Assembly: GCA_021782495.1 (NCBI GenBank)
Contig: JAJXUV010000006.1
Coordinates: 46,241-110,240, forward strand
Reading direction: 5' to 3'
Length of the DNA: 64,000 nt
Origin: Pseudomonadota bacterium
GTDB taxonomy: Bacteria; Pseudomonadota; Gammaproteobacteria; UBA1113
In this document: positions 17,240 through 25,528 of the stretch, piece after piece
How the letters are laid out: every line of letters starts with the position of its first letter
Position numbering within the stretch: position 1 is the first letter of the stretch
The notes under the pieces: model-generated
Seen by the model: only the letters and a program-made list of their open reading frames with translations
Told to the model about the DNA's origin: nothing
The model's database searches: none
Program-made: the position numbers and the translations under genes

Positions 17240-18843
17240 ACAAATCCCTGACTGATAGGATAACGACGCTCTTTTCCAAAAGCACGGGTCGTGATTTTAA
17301 TGCCTGGCGCCGATTGTCGACGTTTGTATTCAGCGCGATAAATCATTTTGATGACGCGTTTAATGTCTTGTTCGCTCGCAAAACTCACGGCTGCAATTTC
17401 TTCGAGGCTTCGTCCTTCTTCTATGTAGGCTTCTAAAATCCGATCCAGTATGTCATAAGGCGGCAAACTGTCTTCGTCTTTTTGATTGGGTGCTAATTCT
17501 GCCGTGGGCGCGCGCAAAATAATTTTTTCAGGAATGACATAAGACTGCTCGTTGCGGTATCGAGCCAACCGGTAAACCCAAGTCTTGTACACATCTTTTA
17601 AAACCGCAAAGCCGCCGGCCATATCGCCATACAAAGTCGCATAACCTACGGCCATTTCGCTTTTATTGCCCGTCGTCAATAAAATTTTTCCCGTTTGATT
17701 GGACAGCGCCATCAATAAAATGCCTCGCACGCGGGCTTGTAAATTTTGATGAGGGAGATCGGTCATATCCGTACTTAAGTGATCGCCTAAGGTATGGAGT
17801 AAAGCTTCATAAGTGGGTTCTATCGATAAAGTCGTGTGTTTCACACCCAATAATTTTATTTGTTCCGACAGTAAATGCATGCTTTCATCGCTGGTATACC
17901 GTGAAGGTAGGACAATGGCTTCGACTTGATCCACGCCTAAGGCATCGCAAGCGATCGCTAATGTTAAGGCAGAATCAATACCACCCGACAAACCGACCAG
18001 CGCACCTTTAAAATGGTTTTTTTGGGTATAATCTAATAGACCAAAACGCAAAGCTTCATAAATCAGGCTTTCTTTGCTTCTTGCAGGTCTTTTCTTTTCT
18101 AAAGAAATGAAATCATTTTTTTCAGCTTTAATGTAAAATAAGCCTTCTTCGAAATAAGGCGCTTCTAAAATAAGTTTATCTTGTTTGTTTAAAACCAAAG
18201 AGCCGCCATCAAAGACGCATTCGTCTTGGGCGCCGACACTTTGCACGTAGATAATGGGCAAACCTGTTTCTTGTTGTCGCTGATGTAAAATCGCCACGCG
18301 TTGTTCCGGTTTGTGGTGATCGTAAGGAGAGGCATTGATGCTGATTAAACACTGTGCGCCGGCAGCCAAAGCTTGGGCTGCGGGTTCGGCAAACCATAAA
18401 TCTTCACAAATCAGAAGTCCCATCGACAATCCGTGACGGTGTACGATGCAGGGTTGGTGTCCTGGCGTGAAATAACGCTTTTCATCGAAGACGCCATAAT
18501 TCGGTAAACGGTGTTTGGCATAGCGAGCCAATAATTTACCTTCACTCAAATAAAACAAGGCATTGTATATATGTGTGTCTTCTGAATAAGGTGTGCCTAA
18601 AATGATGTCGATGTCTTGGCTTAAAAGCAGTAACTGCGCTAAGGCCGCTTGAATTCTAGGGTAAAAAGAAGGTCTGAATAACAAATCTTCCGGCGGATAA
18701 CCACTCAAAGCCAATTCAGAAAAAACCACGATATGGGCTTTTTGCGTGCGTGCCTGTTCTACACAGTGCGCGATTTTCTGTGCATTGCCTTCTATGTCGC
18801 CGACAAAGAAATTAACTTGCGCTAGGGCGATTTTAGTGGTCAT
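17236..18843 (-). CDS. nadE: Glutamine-dependent NAD+ synthetase
   Basis: Converts nicotinic acid adenine dinucleotide to NAD+ using glutamine-derived ammonia. It is about 535 residues with two domains. The N-terminal nitrilase-type glutaminase has Glu in VFSELALSGYPPEDLLF and Cys in GLLICEDLWF. The C-terminal ATP-pyrophosphatase synthetase has GLSGGIDSALTLAI. Start choice: an earlier in-frame start exists at 18879, but ATG 18843 has AGGAAG upstream and gives the usual MTTKIALAQ N-terminus. The stop overlaps the start of the AddB-like gene (ATGA), so it is the first gene of a three-gene operon; its functional link to DNA repair is not obvious. Confidence 0.95.
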   Translation of the reverse strand: MTTKIALAQVNFFVGDIEGNAQKIAHCVEQARTQKAHIVVFSELALSGYPPEDLLFRPSFYPRIQAALAQLLLLSQDIDIILGTPYSEDTHIYNALFYLSEGKLLARYAKHRLPNYGVFDEKRYFTPGHQPCIVHRHGLSMGLLICEDLWFAEPAAQALAAGAQCLISINASPYDHHKPEQRVAILHQRQQETGLPIIYVQSVGAQDECVFDGGSLVLNKQDKLILEAPYFEEGLFYIKAEKNDFISLEKKRPARSKESLIYEALRFGLLDYTQKNHFKGALVGLSGGIDSALTLAIACDALGVDQVEAIVLPSRYTSDESMHLLSEQIKLLGVKHTTLSIEPTYEALLHTLGDHLSTDMTDLPHQNLQARVRGILLMALSNQTGKILLTTGNKSEMAVGYATLYGDMAGGFAVLKDVYKTWVYRLARYRNEQSYVIPEKIILRAPTAELAPNQKDEDSLPPYDILDRILEAYIEEGRSLEEIAAVSFASEQDIKRVIKMIYRAEYKRRQSAPGIKITTRAFGKERRYPISQGFV

Positions 18844-19010
18844 GGTGTGTACTTCCTGCTTAAGCTTCAGTATTGCCATAGGATATCAGAATTGCGAGGG
18901 ATATGTTAATCTTAAATACATATTATTTGAATTTTCTAGAGCATCTGTGTATAATAAAGCAATGTATAACTTAAACGGTGGTGCGAAGTAATGAACCTGA
19001 GGCAAAAACA

Positions 19011-19085
19011 GTCTGTCATCAGCCGGCGTACCGAGTGTAGGCTCTCGGCAAAGTCGCGCCGCGACCGAAGTCGGGGATGACAGAC
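19011..19085. repeat. Palindromic element with TCTGTCATC ends
   Basis: Ends GTCTGTCATC (19011-19020) and GATGACAGAC (19076-19085) are perfect inverted repeats, with a further small hairpin (CCGAG/CTCGG) inside. The ends are shared with the TCATCC-type repeats at 25689 and 6381. It lies between nadE and the pilin-like gene; one possible start of the latter (19077) falls within it. Confidence 0.7.
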
Positions 19086-19118
19086 TTTGATTGTTTCTTA
19101 CAAGTTAATAAAAGGTTG

Positions 19119-19640
19119 ATGCGTTTTGCAGGATTTTCTTTGGTAGAGTTATTGGTTGCGTTGGCGATTCTTACCATCATGGCTGCAGCCACAACTTATC
19201 TCTATCAAGAATGGCGCAGTTATGCCGATTCAGAAAGTCGTTTAACCCAATTAACTTCAGCGATTGTAGTGACAGAATCTTATGCCTTGGCTTTTGGACG
19301 GGCTGTTACTTTATGTAAGACCCAAACAGGCGACAACTGTGATGGGAATTCTTGGTCGCAAGGCTTATTGGTTTTTTTTGATGATAACAATCAACATCAA
19401 GTGAGGAGTGCGGGAGAGCGTATCAAGGTATTGCTGTCGACAGGTTCACAAGGCACGCTGACTTATTATGGTTTTCCGAGCAGCAACTATTGGCAATATC
19501 AACCGAAAGTGAGTCAGTCTCAACAGAATGGAACTTTTATTTATTGCGACAATCGACAAATGCACCGCGATTGGCGTTTGGTGATCAACAAAACAGGGCG
19601 TTATAAAGTTGAACGCCTGCGAGATGAACGTTGTTTATAG
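19119..19640 (+). CDS. Type IV pilin-like protein (GspH/FimT family)
   Basis: A minor pseudopilin-like protein with a class III prepilin leader. It has a short basic start MRFAG, then FSLVELLVALAILTIMAAAT, giving the G/F prepilin peptidase site, the Glu at position 5 of the mature protein and a hydrophobic N-terminal helix. The rest (about 150 residues) has the GspH/FimT-like beta-rich region with Cys residues in LCKTQTGDNCDG and near the C-terminus (CDNRQMHRDWRLVINKTGR). Start is uncertain: ATG 19077 is also open but lies in a repeat and lacks a good ribosome site. ATG 19119 has AAAAGG very close. No other pilus genes are in the window. Confidence 0.85.
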   Translation: MRFAGFSLVELLVALAILTIMAAATTYLYQEWRSYADSESRLTQLTSAIVVTESYALAFGRAVTLCKTQTGDNCDGNSWSQGLLVFFDDNNQHQVRSAGERIKVLLSTGSQGTLTYYGFPSSNYWQYQPKVSQSQQNGTFIYCDNRQMHRDWRLVINKTGRYKVERLRDERCL

Positions 19641-20171
19641 CATGCGCTTCAGGATATTATCTTTGCGTATAAAATGATGGTACAAAGCGCCGGCTATATG
19701 CAATAAAACCAAGGCTAAAATAGTCCAGGCCAAATAAACATGTACTGCTTTAATCGCATCGCCTAGGCTGTCCGAGAGAGGAACAAAAGGAGCCGGTAAA
19801 CTAAACCATCCCCAGACCACAGGGGCTTTGCCTTTGGCCGTCGAAAAAATCCAGCCTGATAGACACATGAGAGGTACTACTATATACAATAGATAACGAA
19901 CCACTGTAGCCAGAGCCACTTGTATAAAAGGCATGTCTTTGGGATAAGCGGGTTTGGGATTGCGCGCTGTCCAGAGTATAAACAATATCATCAGCGCTAA
20001 GAGGGTTATTCCCAGAGATTTGTGCCAGCCAAAAACGGCCCCTTCCGTGGGTCCTTTTAAAACATCTAGTAAGCTACCGACAATCAGCATGCCGATCACG
20101 GCCAAAGCAATGAGCCAATGAAACAACTTACTTAGCAACCCATAACTTTCAGTGGTATTTTTGATTTGCAT
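19635..20171 (-). CDS. Cytochrome b561 family protein
   Basis: A 178-residue inner-membrane diheme cytochrome b561 (CybB/YceJ type) with four transmembrane helices. Candidate heme-ligand histidines are in KLFHWLIAL, FGWHKSLGI, AVHVYLAW and LLHIAGALYHHF, the arrangement typical of the bacterial family. In E. coli this class oxidises superoxide and passes electrons to ubiquinone; the role here is inferred only from family. Its 3' end overlaps the convergent pilin-like gene by 6 nt. Upstream lies a palindromic repeat (20245-20325) separating it from the divergent htpG. Confidence 0.9.
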   Translation of the reverse strand: MQIKNTTESYGLLSKLFHWLIALAVIGMLIVGSLLDVLKGPTEGAVFGWHKSLGITLLALMILFILWTARNPKPAYPKDMPFIQVALATVVRYLLYIVVPLMCLSGWIFSTAKGKAPVVWGWFSLPAPFVPLSDSLGDAIKAVHVYLAWTILALVLLHIAGALYHHFIRKDNILKRML

Positions 20172-20244
20172 GGAAAAGCCCTTTAGGGAAATAAATTTAT
20201 TCTACAAACCTTTCTCTCTTCTTGTCTAGTGGCCGGGGGATTTA

Positions 20245-20325
20245 TAACCGAGCCGCGACCCTAAGGGAGCGGAGGAAGCGGGCTTCGTTCTCTTTCACCG
20301 CTCCCTTAGGGTCGCGACTCGGTTA
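20245..20325. repeat. Full palindromic element, CCGAGCCGCGACC family
   Basis: Left arm TAACCGAGCCGCGACCC then TAAGGGAGCGG; right arm is the near-perfect complement ending GACTCGGTTA, with a 25-nt centre. The related copy at 22438 has GTCAGG/CCTGAC in place of CTAAGG/CCTTAG, so arm differences are matched on both sides. Confidence 0.9.
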
Positions 20326-20340
20326 GATTGTCTCTAGACT

Positions 20341-20369
20341 CTTGAAAAATGCCGCAATCATCCCCACTT
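20341..20369 (+). promoter_or_regulatory. Sigma-32-type heat-shock promoter of htpG
   Basis: CTTGAAA (20341-20347), a 14-nt spacer and CCCCACTT (20362-20369) match the RpoH consensus CTTGAAA-N11-16-CCCCATNT with one mismatch. It lies 37 nt upstream of the htpG start, as expected for a heat-shock gene. Confidence 0.75.
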
Positions 20370-20405
20370 TAATCATCAACAGAATCAACAGAGGTAATCT
20401 ATAAA

Positions 20406-22325
20406 ATGACAGAATCGACATTGGGACAAAAACAAAAGTGTGGTTTTCAGGCAGAAGTCAGTCAATTGATGCATTTGGTCACGCATTCCCTTTACTCCAA
20501 TCGAGAGATATTCTTGAGAGAATTGATTTCTAATTCTTCAGACGCACTGGATAAATTGCGTTTTTTAGCGGTCAGCGAGCCAAACTATTTGGAAAATGAC
20601 ACGGAATTGGCTATTTATATAGAGCTCGATAAGGAAGCTAAAACTTTAACGGTGCGCGACAGTGGTATTGGGATGGATAGAAAGGAAATCATCGAACATT
20701 TAGGTACGATTGCTAAGTCAGGAACCAAAGAATTTTTGCAAGCTTTGTCTGCGCAACAAAGCAAGGAAAGGGAATTGATAGGCCAATTTGGAGTGGGATT
20801 TTATTCTTCCTTCATTGTGGCAGATAAAGTCACAGTACGTTCTCGTAAGGCAGGATTGCCTGAAAATCAGGGTGTGGAATGGCAATCTACGGGTGAAAGT
20901 GATTTTAGCGTCGAAACCATCGATAAGAAGACGCGAGGAACGGAAGTTATTCTGCATCTGAAAGAAGATGCCACGGAGTTTTTAGACGCTTGGCGTATCA
21001 AAAGTTTAGTGCGTAAATATTCAGATCACATTTCTTTTCCCATTTTAATGAAAAAAGAAAAGATAGAACCTTCCGAAGAAGACAAAGACGCCAATATCAC
21101 GGATGTCGAAGAATTCGAAACCATCAATAAGGCGCAAGCTTTATGGACTTTGCCCAAGAGTCAAATCAGCGACACAGAATATGAAGAATTTTACAAACAT
21201 ATTTCACACGATTTTTCTGCTCCGCTTGCTTGGGTTCATAATAAAGTAGAAGGGAAATTGGAGTATGTAAGTTTATTGTATATTCCCAAACAAGCACCTT
21301 TTAATTTGTACGAACGAGAAGCTTCCAAAGGCTTAAAATTATACGTCAAACGCGTTTTTATCATGGACGACGCAGAGCAATTGTTGCCGATGTATTTGCG
21401 CTTTGTAAAAGGGGTTATCGATTCACACGATTTGCCTTTGAATGTCTCGCGTGAATTGTTGCAAAACAATGAAGTCATCGAATCTTTGCGTTCGGCCACG
21501 GCCAAACGGGTCTTGGATTTATTGGAAAAAATGTCCAAAGAGGAAACGGATAAATACCTAGAGTTTTGGCAAACTTTTGGTGCGGTCTTAAAAGAAGGCA
21601 TTGCTGAAGATTTTGCGAATAAAGATAAAATAGCCACTTTATTGCGTTTTGAAACGACGCAAAGTGAAGGCAAAGCCGATGTTTCTTTAAGCGACTATGT
21701 GGCACGCATGAAAGACAAACAAGATAAAATTTATTATGTCACGGCGGATTCTGCAGCTGCGGCACGGCATAGTCCCCAATTGGAAATCTTCAAGCAAAAG
21801 AATATAGAAGTGTTGTTGTTGTCGGATCGCGTCGATGAATGGTTGGTGGTGCATTTGCCAGAGTTTGAAGGCAAATCCTTGCAATCGATCGCCAAAGGGA
21901 TGCTGGATTTAGACACGTTTGCTAATGAAGAAGAGAAAAAAGCCCATGAAGAAGTGGTCGCTGAATTAAAACCTTTGGCAGAAGCCGTGAAAGCAGCTTT
22001 GGGCGATGCGGTGAAAGAAGTGCGTATTAGCCATCGTTTAACTGATTCTCCAGCTTGTGTGGTCGCCGATGAAAACGATTTGGGTGGACACGTACAGCGT
22101 TTGTTAAAAGCCGCTGGACAAATGATGCCAGACACAAAACCCATTTTGGAATTAAATCCTAATCACCCGATTATCAAGCAATTAGATGGCCGTAAAGGGA
22201 CACCGGAATTTACAGAGTGGAGTCAAATTTTATTGTCACAGGCGATTTTGGCAGAGGGTGGACCTTTAACGGATCCTGCGGTTTTTGTACGACAATTGAA
22301 TGAGTTGTGGAAGGGGTTGTTGTAA
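20406..22325 (+). CDS. htpG: Chaperone HtpG (Hsp90)
   Basis: Cytosolic ATP-dependent Hsp90 chaperone, 639 residues, full family length. The GHKL ATPase domain shows REIFLRELISNSSDALDKLR, the DSGIGMDR nucleotide loop and GQFGVGFYSSF. The middle domain includes the catalytic-loop region VIDSHDLPLNVSRELLQ, and the C-terminal dimerization domain ends at WKGLL. It is preceded by a sigma-32-type promoter and an AGAGGT ribosome site. Monocistronic; a 900-nt repeat-rich gap follows. No odd features are seen in the protein itself. Confidence 0.98.
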   Translation: MTESTLGQKQKCGFQAEVSQLMHLVTHSLYSNREIFLRELISNSSDALDKLRFLAVSEPNYLENDTELAIYIELDKEAKTLTVRDSGIGMDRKEIIEHLGTIAKSGTKEFLQALSAQQSKERELIGQFGVGFYSSFIVADKVTVRSRKAGLPENQGVEWQSTGESDFSVETIDKKTRGTEVILHLKEDATEFLDAWRIKSLVRKYSDHISFPILMKKEKIEPSEEDKDANITDVEEFETINKAQALWTLPKSQISDTEYEEFYKHISHDFSAPLAWVHNKVEGKLEYVSLLYIPKQAPFNLYEREASKGLKLYVKRVFIMDDAEQLLPMYLRFVKGVIDSHDLPLNVSRELLQNNEVIESLRSATAKRVLDLLEKMSKEETDKYLEFWQTFGAVLKEGIAEDFANKDKIATLLRFETTQSEGKADVSLSDYVARMKDKQDKIYYVTADSAAAARHSPQLEIFKQKNIEVLLLSDRVDEWLVVHLPEFEGKSLQSIAKGMLDLDTFANEEEKKAHEEVVAELKPLAEAVKAALGDAVKEVRISHRLTDSPACVVADENDLGGHVQRLLKAAGQMMPDTKPILELNPNHPIIKQLDGRKGTPEFTEWSQILLSQAILAEGGPLTDPAVFVRQLNELWKGLL

Positions 22326-22368
22326 ACACAGTTATCTTTTTTTACCCTGTGGGCCGCCATTGCGAGCA

Positions 22369-22584
22369 GACTGTTATAACGCGAATTCTGCTTAAGAATT
22401 GAAACCAAACCGAAACGTCCAAAATGTAGTGATGTTTTAACCGAGCCGCGACCGTCAGGGAGCGGTGAAATGAGAATGAGGCCCGCTTTCTCCGCTCCCT
22501 GACGGTCGCGGCTCGGTTAGAGCAACTAAAGCTGCATTCTTAAACGGAATTTGCGTTTATACACAGATCTTGTGTGAAAGGTTG
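22369..22584. mobile_element. Candidate nested palindromic insertion in a REP sequence
   Basis: The 216-bp segment is flanked by GAGCA on both sides (22364-22368 and 22585-22589) and appears to interrupt a REP that reads CATTGCGAGC ... GCAACGGTCG. Inside, AACGCGAATTCTGCTTAAGAA (in two parts: AACGCGAATTC and TGCTTAAGAA) is mirrored by TTCTTAAACGG and AATTTGCGTT, outside the CCGAGCC arms. Nesting and target duplication are inference. Confidence 0.4.
22438..22519. repeat. Full palindromic element, CCGAGCCGCGACC family
   Basis: Left arm TAACCGAGCCGCGACCG then TCAGGGAGCGG; right arm CCGCTCCCTGACGG then TCGCGGCTCGGTTA. The 28-bp arms pair perfectly around a 26-nt centre. Confidence 0.9.
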
Positions 22585-22987
22585 GAGCAAGCAACGGTCG
22601 ACGTGGCAATCCAGGATACGGACATGCTGATGGGTTCCTTTGCCTGCGGCTCGCAATGACCGCCTTCGGGAGCTTCGGTTTGCAATGATAGCCCATAGGG
22701 CAGAAGCAAGAATAGTTATCTAAAAATCCTAGAGTAAAAAGAGCATTTTGTTGGCACCGATTCTGAACCACAAATCCCACTAGGTGGAATAAAGTTGGGC
22801 TACTTTAGGCTTCCCATTCAAGATGGGCTTGCACACCACAGCCACAAACTCAGGCTCCGAAACATTACGATATCGGCTCAGAAATGCTTTGCCAATCAAA
22901 ACGCTCACATCCCTATTATAGCCAATTCTAATTTAAATGTAAAATACGCGGTTTATCAAAGCCTTGTAATCTGAATTTTGCTTAGGT

Positions 22988-23142
22988 CCTGTTTACATTG
23001 GGTTTATCGGCTGCAAAATGAGTAGAATCGGTCAAAATGACAGCAAATTTTCGTCAAATATAACTCGATATTGTCCTCAAATTTGCTGTCATTTTGCCTC
23101 GATTCGCTCATTTTTCGCTTCGACAAACCCAATGTAAACAGG
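22988..23142. repeat. 155-bp MITE-like palindrome, copy 1
   Basis: Terminal arms CCTGTTTACATTGGGTTT (22988-23005) and its exact complement (23125-23142). The interior is also largely self-complementary (AAAATGACAGCAAATTT versus AAATTTGCTGTCATTTT). A second copy is at 28667-28829. It is too short to encode a transposase. Confidence 0.9.
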
Positions 23143-23190
23143 CTCTAATCATTCAAACCAAACCGAAAGATCCGAAATCTGAGGAGGTTC

Positions 23191-23226
23191 TAACCGAGCC
23201 GCCCCCTCACGGTCGCGGCTCGGTTA
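23191..23226. repeat. Shortened CCGAGCC palindrome
   Basis: TAACCGAGCCG on the left and CGGCTCGGTTA on the right, with only about 14 nt between, an internally deleted member of the family. It is followed by TTCTTAAATAG and AATTCGCGTT, the same flank as the copy at 22438. Confidence 0.8.
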
Positions 23227-23246
23227 GAGCAACTAAATTTGCCTTC

Positions 23247-24680
23247 TTAAATAGAATTCGCGTTTTTATTGAAACTTGTTTTAGGAAATTCCAAGCTAAT
23301 GCAGAATCCCGTATCGGTTTCCGGGTTCGTACTTTCTACATGAATGCTTGCCTGATGCAAGTCAGCGATTTGTTGCACGATGGCTAATCCCAAACCTGTA
23401 CCATGCACTTTATTCCCCAAAACACGGTAAAATCGTTCAAAAATACGTTTACGATACGCGACTGGAACGCCTGGGCCATTGTCTGCAATTTGCAAGAAAA
23501 TACTTTTTTCTTTTTCTTCCAAGCGGACCCAGACGTGTGAATTAGGCGGACTGTAGCGAATGGCATTGTCCAATAAATTGCGTATTAAAATAGAAATGGC
23601 GGTCATTTGACCTTGCATGGGTAAGGCCAATTCTTTTGCATGCAATTCTACTTCAATCTTTTTTTCGAATGCTTTTGGAATAACGTCGGCGATTTCTTCT
23701 ACGATTAATTTGTGAATGTCAAAAGTGCTGACGTTGGCTAAGGAGTGTGCTTCTTCAGGCACAATCCGACTTAAAGTCAAAAGTTGTTGTACGATATGTG
23801 TACTGCGATCGGCGATGCGGATCAATTTGTCCAAAGCGGTTTTACGTTCTACGGGATCTTTTAATTTCAAGGCAAGTTGCGCTTGTGATTTCAAGGCAGC
23901 CAGAGGTGTGCGCAATTCGTGAGCGGCATCGGCTGCGAAACGTTTTTCTCGCTCAAAAGCACTTTGTAAGCGAATCAATAACTTATTCAATTCGTCGACC
24001 AAAGCAATAATTTCCACGGGAACGGCCGTAGAATCCACGACCGATAAATTAGCGCGATCGCGATTGGACACTTCATAAGCAATTTTATTTAAAGGAGACA
24101 AACCTTTACCAATAATGATCCAAATCATCAAACCCAAAAGAGGATAAATCAATAACATAATGAAGAGATCGTCTCGCGCGATGCTATGTGCCAATTTGAT
24201 GCGAGAATCAAAGCGTTCAGCCACAATGATTTTGACGTTGTGTTTTAAATCAATAATGGTAAAAGAACGCCAAGTGCGACCGTGCATTTTGATATTGGCG
24301 AATCCTTCACTCCCATTGGACAAGGATTCTAAGGGGGCATTGGCAGAATGAATGAGCAAATGCCCTTCTCGATCCCACACTTGAAATTGAAATTTATCTT
24401 CCATGCCCAAACGACGGGTGGTGGCGCTGGAATAATAGAATTGACGTACAATGTTCGGAATTTGATCGAGCTCATTTTGAACCTTCAGTAAATCGCGTTG
24501 TTTAAAATCACTGCCGATTAAGGCTTGAAAAGCAAGACCGTATTGTCCCAAAAGACCGTCTAAATGTTGCTGAATGTCTTTTTGATCTAAAATATAACTG
24601 CCCATGGCAGTGAATAGAGTGGCTAATATAATGCATACTAACAGATTAGTAACTAGGAACTTTCTGATGGAATAAATCAT
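23247..24680 (-). CDS. Two-component sensor histidine kinase (QseC/PmrB-like)
   Basis: Inner-membrane sensor, about 477 residues from ATG 24680. TM1 is FLVTNLLVCIILATLFTAMG. A periplasmic region of about 130 residues follows, then TM2 LLIYPLLGLMIWIIIG and a HAMP-like linker. HisKA has the phospho-acceptor His in ADAAHELRTPLAAL. The HATPase has the N box LLDNAIRYSPPN, G1 DNGPGVP and G2 GTGLGLAIVQQIADLH. The frame is open to 24809, but that extension crosses a palindromic element and gives a non-family N-terminus. The partner regulator lies just upstream on the same strand. The stimulus is unknown; QseC-like and PmrB-like sensors share this architecture. Confidence 0.92.
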   Translation of the reverse strand: MIYSIRKFLVTNLLVCIILATLFTAMGSYILDQKDIQQHLDGLLGQYGLAFQALIGSDFKQRDLLKVQNELDQIPNIVRQFYYSSATTRRLGMEDKFQFQVWDREGHLLIHSANAPLESLSNGSEGFANIKMHGRTWRSFTIIDLKHNVKIIVAERFDSRIKLAHSIARDDLFIMLLIYPLLGLMIWIIIGKGLSPLNKIAYEVSNRDRANLSVVDSTAVPVEIIALVDELNKLLIRLQSAFEREKRFAADAAHELRTPLAALKSQAQLALKLKDPVERKTALDKLIRIADRSTHIVQQLLTLSRIVPEEAHSLANVSTFDIHKLIVEEIADVIPKAFEKKIEVELHAKELALPMQGQMTAISILIRNLLDNAIRYSPPNSHVWVRLEEKEKSIFLQIADNGPGVPVAYRKRIFERFYRVLGNKVHGTGLGLAIVQQIADLHQASIHVESTNPETDTGFCISLEFPKTSFNKNANSI

Positions 24681-24703
24681 GCAGACTTCAGCCTCTTTTG
24701 TAG

Positions 24704-24825
24704 AAAAGCCCATATTTAGCGCATCTTGCACGTAATTTTGACGTGAAAAATGCTCATTTATGCCCAATAAACTCCGCTTTTTCCCCTCAAAATTACGTAC
24801 AACCTGCATCCAAATCTGGGCTTTT
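24704..24825. repeat. 122-bp palindromic element between kinase and regulator genes
   Basis: The ends AAAAGCCCATATTT and AAATCTGGGCTTTTT are imperfect inverted repeats. The inner arms ACGTAATTTTGA and TCAAAATTACGT are perfect. It lies between the two-component genes, which are normally adjacent or overlapping. It is a single copy in this window, distinct from the other families. Confidence 0.75.
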
Positions 24826-24862
24826 TCATATATTGAGATGAAAGGAGCGCTGTTACTTCCTC

Positions 24863-25528
24863 TTATGCTCCATCTTTTTCGATCATATACCCCACACCGC
24901 GAATCGTACGAATAACTTCATTCCCAAACTTCTTTCTTAAGTTGTGGATATGAACTTCCAATGCATTAGAATCTACATCTTCATCCCAGCTATAAATGCT
25001 TTGTGTTAATTGTTCGCGCGATAAAGCTTTACCTGGATTTTCTAACAATTTTTGCAATAAAGCAAATTCACGGCGCGGTAAATTAAAAGATTGATTGTCG
25101 AAATGCACGATATGCGCTGCGGGATCCAATTGAATGCCTTTGTAAGTGATAATAGGTGTCGCGCGTCCTGAATCGCGACGACGCATCGCCCGGATGCGCG
25201 CGGACAATTCATCCAAATCGAAGGGTTTGACCATATAATCGTCTGCACCCATATCCAATCCTTGCACGCGTTCTTCGATCGCTTCATGTGCTGTCAGAAT
25301 TAAAATAGGAATAGAATTGCCTTGATGTCGCACGGTTCTTAATACTTCCAGGCCTGGAACTTTAGGCAAACCCAAATCGAGAATCGCAATGTCAAAGCTT
25401 TCAGCGGCTAAGGCGCTGAGTGCAGATTGACCATCTTTTACCCAATCTACCGTGTCGCCTTCTCGTGTTAAGGCGGTGCGAATGATTTCGCCTAAATCTT
25501 CATCGTCTTCTACTAATAATGCGCGCAT
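24863..25528 (-). CDS. OmpR/PhoB-family response regulator (QseB/PmrA-like)
   Basis: A transcription factor of 221 residues. The receiver domain has the acidic pocket VEDDEDL, the phospho-acceptor Asp in DIAILDLGLPKVPG, Thr in LILTAHEA, and Lys in MVKPFDLDEL. The C-terminal winged-helix DNA-binding domain has FNLPRREFALLQKLL and SNALEVHIHNLRKKFG. Start choice: ATG 25528 has GGAGAA 6 nt upstream and gives the canonical MRALLVEDDED; an earlier start at 25549 adds a non-family extension. It pairs with the kinase gene 180 nt downstream, the two being separated by a palindromic repeat. Confidence 0.95.
   Translation of the reverse strand: MRALLVEDDEDLGEIIRTALTREGDTVDWVKDGQSALSALAAESFDIAILDLGLPKVPGLEVLRTVRHQGNSIPILILTAHEAIEERVQGLDMGADDYMVKPFDLDELSARIRAMRRRDSGRATPIITYKGIQLDPAAHIVHFDNQSFNLPRREFALLQKLLENPGKALSREQLTQSIYSWDEDVDSNALEVHIHNLRKKFGNEVIRTIRGVGYMIEKDGA

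Larger units (their letters stand above)
22326..23246. other. 921-bp non-coding, repeat-rich interval after htpG
   Basis: No gene is supported. The interval holds at least three repeat types. First, fragments of a REP with CATTGCGAGC (22359-22367) and CGGCTCGCAATGACCG (22647-22662). Second, a CCGAGCCGCGACC palindrome at 22438-22519 within a longer inverted region. Third, a 155-bp palindrome at 22988-23142 followed by a short CCGAGCC copy at 23191-23226. Short open frames here are translations of the repeats. Confidence 0.8.

Noticed and set aside
19077..19118. Upstream extension of the pilin-like protein to ATG 19077
   Set aside because: That start lies in the end of a palindromic element with no spaced ribosome site. 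The ATG at 19119 gives a compact prepilin leader, though its own ribosome site is close, so this remains a judgement.
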